DNA of 64,000 bases from Marinobacter daqiaonensis (lineage in GTDB: Bacteria > Pseudomonadota > Gammaproteobacteria > Pseudomonadales > Oleiphilaceae): positions 702,655 through 766,654 of the forward strand of contig NZ_FOYW01000001.1 of assembly GCF_900115285.1 (NCBI RefSeq), written 5' to 3'. Below the pieces are notes generated by a model. The model was given only the letters and a program-made list of their open reading frames with translations, was not told the origin of the DNA and did no database searches. Of the stretch, positions 60,411-64,000 are shown in pieces. Every line of letters begins with the position of its first letter. Within the stretch, counting starts at the first letter, position 1. A program made the position numbers and the translations under genes.

Positions 60411-61682
60411 TCAACCGCCCGGTATCCGCTTCTGGCCATTGCTCCAGGTGAGCAGCTCAAGGGCAGCGGCAACGTGAATGCGGTTCTCCGCCAGTGGCCG
60501 TGGCAGCAGTTCCTCGGCGCGGGCCAGCCGGCGCAGGAGGGTATTCCGATGGGTATGCAGCCGTTTCGTGGCCTGGGCGGCATTGCAGCCATGACTGAGA
60601 TAGGTCAGCAACGCCTGCTGAAGCTCCACGCCGGCGGAGGCCAGGTCACCCAGCGTATGGGAGACGAATTGCCGGGTTGCCTCCGGATCTTCGGACATCA
60701 GCGAGACCAGGCGGATCTGGTCAAAAACGACGATCCGGCTTTTGGGGCGCAGGCGGCCAAAGACCCGTTGCGTGGTCGCCGCTTCCAGATGGGACCGGCG
60801 GAAACCGTCCAGGCCTGTGCCCTCTGAGCCGACCGTCACGTAAACACCGGACAGGTTACTGAGATACTGCTCCATCTGCGGAAGGTCGAGAGGAGCCGTG
60901 GCGTGACACCAGACCCACAGGGTCGCCGAGTTGGCGGCGACGGTGAGCACCTCGCTGGTGCCCGCGCATCGGGCGAACGTCCGGGAGACGCCCTCCAGCC
61001 GGGAGATTTCCACGTTGGGATCCTCACACCAGACGATCGCCGCCAGCTGGGGCTGATCCACCGCGTACTTCAGCTGGATGTTGAGCCTGGGCACGCTGGT
61101 CAGATCACCTTCCAGCACCCGGGTGATGAGCTCCCGCCGATCAACCTGGCCGCTACGGATCAGCTTCTCCCGCTCATCCCGCATGATGGCGGTGATGCCT
61201 TCCATGTTGGCCTCCACAAACCCGTTGACCGACCGGGACGACAACTCCAGGAGCTGGCGCAGCTGGGCGGGATCGTCGGTCAGCTCGAACGCCACTTTCA
61301 TCCACAGGTTCCAGGCCGCGTTCTGGGCTGCCCGGGCTGCCGAGAACATCAGCTCGGGAACACCCAGGCGTACCAGCTCCCTGGCATTGCTTTTCATATC
61401 CTCGGAAATATAGGGCGCAACCGGCGCGCCCGGTTTTTCCACGTTGGCGAGGGCCCAGTGGGTCAGACTGCCCCGGTTGGCCCGTCTCGTGGCGGCGGCC
61501 AGTACGGGGTCTTCGGCCATCGCCCCGGGAACATCCACAGTCATGCTGGCATTGTCGATTTCACTGAGCCACTCGACCGGGGAACTGAGTACCTGTTCCG
61601 CCCCCCGTCTGAGGAGGTCAAGCACGCTCCGGGGTACATCATTGGACAGTGCTTCGCTTCTGGTGGGGCTACCGGTAGTCAT
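60411..61682 (-). CDS. PucR/CdaR-type helix-turn-helix regulator
   Basis: 423-residue transcription factor. The C-terminal PucR-type helix-turn-helix is recognisable in LTYLSHGCNAAQATKRLHTH and RNTLLRRLARAEELL. The central part (about 190-330) resembles the GGDEF-like domain of CdaR regulators, and the N-terminal part is an unassigned sensory region. Divergent from the monooxygenase-hydrolase operon with 135 bases between starts, so it probably controls that operon. Effector unknown. Confidence 0.85.
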   Translation of the reverse strand: MTTGSPTRSEALSNDVPRSVLDLLRRGAEQVLSSPVEWLSEIDNASMTVDVPGAMAEDPVLAAATRRANRGSLTHWALANVEKPGAPVAPYISEDMKSNARELVRLGVPELMFSAARAAQNAAWNLWMKVAFELTDDPAQLRQLLELSSRSVNGFVEANMEGITAIMRDEREKLIRSGQVDRRELITRVLEGDLTSVPRLNIQLKYAVDQPQLAAIVWCEDPNVEISRLEGVSRTFARCAGTSEVLTVAANSATLWVWCHATAPLDLPQMEQYLSNLSGVYVTVGSEGTGLDGFRRSHLEAATTQRVFGRLRPKSRIVVFDQIRLVSLMSEDPEATRQFVSHTLGDLASAGVELQQALLTYLSHGCNAAQATKRLHTHRNTLLRRLARAEELLPRPLAENRIHVAAALELLTWSNGQKRIPGG

Positions 61683-61817
61683 GGCAGGACGTCCGCTCCG
61701 GGGAAAGGGATAGAATGCACAATATAAACCTTATCCAGGTGCCAAGTGTACCTTGTTGCGGGAACAGTGAGCCCATAGGATGGAATTGGGCCACCACAAG
61801 CGCACAGAGAGGTCGTT

Positions 61818-63350
61818 ATGCCCGGACAACAACAAGAAAAGACAGAGCACACAGATGTTCTGATTATCGGCGCGGGCCTGTCGGGCATCGGCATTGCCCG
61901 CTATCTGCAGGAGAACGTTCCCGATATCTCCTACACCATTCTCGAATCACGCTCGGCCAGCGGCGGCACCTGGGATCTGTTTCGCTACCCGGGTATCCGT
62001 TCGGACTCGGACCTCCACACCTTTGGCTATGAATTCAAACCCTGGGTGGATGACAAGGCGATTGCCGGGGCGGATTCAATTCTCGGTTATCTGCGAGAGA
62101 CCGCTGCCGAGAACGGCATTGACCAGCATATCCGGTACCAGCACCGGGTGAAGCATGCCGACTGGTCCTCGGAGGAGGCGCGCTGGTTCGTCGAGGTGGA
62201 ACAGGGAGAAGGCGGCGAGCCCCGGCGTTTTGTCTGCAAGTGGCTTTTCTCCGCCGCCGGATACTACCGCTACGATGAGGGCTATGCCCCTTCGTTCCCC
62301 GGTAGCGAACGCTTCCGGGGAGAACTGATCCATCCCCAGCACTGGCCTGAAAACCTGGACTATGCCGGCAAGCGGGTTCTGGTGATCGGCAGTGGTGCCA
62401 CGGCCATCACTCTGGTGCCGGCCATGACCGAAAAGGCGGCCCACGTCACCATGCTGCAACGTACCCCCAGCTATGTGATGAGCCTGCCCTCCGAGGATGC
62501 CATCGCCAAGCTGCTTGCCAAAGTTCTGCCGGCGGAAAAAGCCTACGCCCTCACCCGTGGCAAGAACATTACCCTCTCCCGCAACATCTGGCGCTTCTGT
62601 CAGAAATACCCGAAGGCCGCCAGACGGCTGATACGCCGGCTCAACAAGCGGGCGCTGCCCAAGGGCTATCCGGTGGACGAACACTTCAATCCACCCTACA
62701 ACCCCTGGGACCAGCGCCTTTGCGTGGTACCTGACGGCGACCTGTTCCAGGTCATCTCCCAGGGCAAGGCCTCCGTGGTGACCGACCATATCGATACCTT
62801 TACGGAAAAGGGGGTGCGGCTGAAGTCCGGCCAGGAACTCGAGGCGGATATCATCGTCACCGCCACCGGGCTCAACCTGCAACTGTTCGGCGGTATCCGC
62901 CTGAGCAAGGATGGCAGGGATGTGGACCTGTCCCGCACCGTGGCCTACAAGGGCATGATGCTCAGTGGTCTGCCGAATTTCGCCTTCGCCATCGGTTATA
63001 CCAATGCCTCCTGGACCCTGAAGGTAGGCTTGGTTGCCGAGCACCTGTGCCGGTTGCTCAATCACATGAAGCAACATGGTTACGACGTCTGCTGTCCGGA
63101 ACTGCCCTCCCCTGACATGCCGACTCGGCCATTACTGGATTTTGACGCGGGCTACGTGCAGCGCTCCATCGATATGCTGCCCAGGCAGGGCGAGCACGCG
63201 CCCTGGCTGATGCCCATGGATTACCGGGTGGATTCCGAAGTGCTGCGCCACGGCCCGGTAACCGATCCCGCGCTGAAATTCTCCTCTGTCTCCGCCACCG
63301 GCAAGCGCGCCACCTCGGAAGCAGAACAGACCGAAGAGGTATCCCCATGA
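61818..63350 (+). CDS. Flavin monooxygenase, Baeyer-Villiger type
   Basis: 510-residue FAD/NADPH enzyme that inserts oxygen into ketones or oxidises heteroatoms. N-terminal FAD loop [14 protein letters not shown] and [24 protein letters not shown]; the family fingerprint [13 protein letters not shown] (F-x-G-x3-H-x3-W) is complete, followed by the NADPH loop [15 protein letters not shown] lies 6 bases before the ATG. The stop overlaps the next gene by ATGA, and that gene is an alpha/beta hydrolase, which would cleave the ester made by this enzyme. Confidence 0.93.
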   Translation: MPGQQQEKTEHTDVLIIGAGLSGIGIARYLQENVPDISYTILESRSASGGTWDLFRYPGIRSDSDLHTFGYEFKPWVDDKAIAGADSILGYLRETAAENGIDQHIRYQHRVKHADWSSEEARWFVEVEQGEGGEPRRFVCKWLFSAAGYYRYDEGYAPSFPGSERFRGELIHPQHWPENLDYAGKRVLVIGSGATAITLVPAMTEKAAHVTMLQRTPSYVMSLPSEDAIAKLLAKVLPAEKAYALTRGKNITLSRNIWRFCQKYPKAARRLIRRLNKRALPKGYPVDEHFNPPYNPWDQRLCVVPDGDLFQVISQGKASVVTDHIDTFTEKGVRLKSGQELEADIIVTATGLNLQLFGGIRLSKDGRDVDLSRTVAYKGMMLSGLPNFAFAIGYTNASWTLKVGLVAEHLCRLLNHMKQHGYDVCCPELPSPDMPTRPLLDFDAGYVQRSIDMLPRQGEHAPWLMPMDYRVDSEVLRHGPVTDPALKFSSVSATGKRATSEAEQTEEVSP

Positions 63351-64000
63351 ATGCGCACGTCCGGTTTCCGGCTGAAGATCGCTTCTGTGAGGTGTCAGAC
63401 GGGCTGCGCCTGTGTTACCGGGAGTATGGCCCTGGCGAGGGCGAGCCGCTGTTGCTGGTGGCGGGCCTGGGCCTGCAGCTGACCTCTTGGCCAGCCACCA
63501 TGATCGAAAGGCTGTCAGCTGAGGGCTACCGGGTCGTGGTATTCGACAACCGTGACGTGGGCCGGTCCTCTCTGCAGTCGGGACCGCCGCCGGGGCGGGT
63601 ACGGCAATTTCTGAGGATGCCGTCCGGCGATGGTTACGACCTGGCAGACATGGCACGGGACGCGCTCGGCCTGCTGGACCATCTGGAGATTGAAAAGAGC
63701 CACGTGGTGGGGATGTCCATGGGGGGCATGATCTCCCAGACCATGGCGGTACTGGAACCCCGGCGTCTGACCTCCCTGACCTCGATTTTCTCCACCACCG
63801 GCAACAGGCGGGTTGGCCAGCCTGCGGTTTCCTCACTGCTGCGCCTGATCGCTCCTCCCGCCCGGACCCGGCAGGCCTACGTGAACGGGCACCTGGCCAT
63901 GATGAGGCACATCGGCCCCACCACCTACCCCCTTTGCGAGGAGACCCATGCAAGCTATGCCGCCGAAGGATGGGATCGCGGCCATGGCGAGATGGCCCAT
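63347..64000 (+). CDS. Alpha/beta hydrolase (partial, runs off window)
   Basis: 218 codons are visible and the frame is still open at the window end. Oxyanion strand [14 protein letters not shown], the nucleophile elbow GMSMGG with Ser, and an Asp in [13 protein letters not shown] 63347 overlaps the stop of the monooxygenase. Residues for the catalytic His lie beyond the window. An esterase for the lactone or ester product of the monooxygenase is the natural reading. Confidence 0.88.
   Translation, partial: MNAHVRFPAEDRFCEVSDGLRLCYREYGPGEGEPLLLVAGLGLQLTSWPATMIERLSAEGYRVVVFDNRDVGRSSLQSGPPPGRVRQFLRMPSGDGYDLADMARDALGLLDHLEIEKSHVVGMSMGGMISQTMAVLEPRRLTSLTSIFSTTGNRRVGQPAVSSLLRLIAPPARTRQAYVNGHLAMMRHIGPTTYPLCEETHASYAAEGWDRGHGEMAH

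Noticed and set aside
62076..63077. 333-codon open frame on the minus strand
   Set aside because: Antisense of the monooxygenase, whose FAD and NADPH motifs are complete.

Overview
The window looks like the chromosome of an aerobic, GC-rich marine-type gammaproteobacterium, probably Marinobacter-like. This is inferred from protein family content and gene style, not from a marker gene. About 55 genes are supported. One tRNA gene, tRNA-Val(GAC), is present, with a visible promoter and terminator. No CRISPR array, rRNA or prophage was seen.

Layout. Bases 1-14050 are accessory and patchy. They hold a small membrane protein, a frameshifted PEP-CTERM relic and an intact PEP-CTERM protein, integron attC-like sites, and short dispersed repeats. 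They also hold two damaged REP-associated (Y1 HUH) transposase genes, a beheaded methyltransferase, an ABC export operon (ATPase, FtsX permease, HlyD adaptor), a crotonase, a family-3 solute-binding protein, and a tightly overlapped three-gene operon ending in a DUF389 membrane protein. Bases 14060-21430 are the methylcitrate (propionate) operon gntR-prpB-prpC-acnD-prpF. It ends in a strong terminator, has three candidate GntR operators upstream, and has long inverted-repeat elements in three of its four internal gaps.

Bases 21668-31588 hold galU, an XRE regulator, a crotonase, and an unusual cluster. That cluster contains a RibD-type reductase, a flippase-like membrane protein, a glycosyltransferase-methyltransferase fusion, a 6-pyruvoyltetrahydropterin-synthase-like protein lacking the expected catalytic residues, an MDR dehydrogenase and, divergently, a CDP-alcohol phosphatidyltransferase, a YceI protein and an EamA transporter. 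I read it as a candidate uncharacterised pathway for a GTP- or pterin-related, glycosylated, membrane-associated product. Next to tRNA-Val sits a methyltransferase-HNH nuclease fusion with foreign-looking composition.

Bases 34670-54711 form an acyl-CoA catabolic island. A TetR gene with palindromic operators separates two divergent operons. Leftward are two single-chain biotin-dependent acyl-CoA carboxylases, an acyl-CoA synthetase and a thioesterase. Rightward are a complete peptide-type ABC importer with a Tat-signal binding protein and two tandem acyl-CoA synthetases. The likely logic is uptake of an organic acid, CoA activation, then carboxylation. Bases 54747-64000 hold a frameshifted astacin protease, a PhaB/FabG-like reductase, a diguanylate cyclase, an SRAP protein beside an orphan GspE/PilB-type ATPase, a PucR regulator, and a Baeyer-Villiger-type monooxygenase followed by an alpha/beta hydrolase cut by the window edge.
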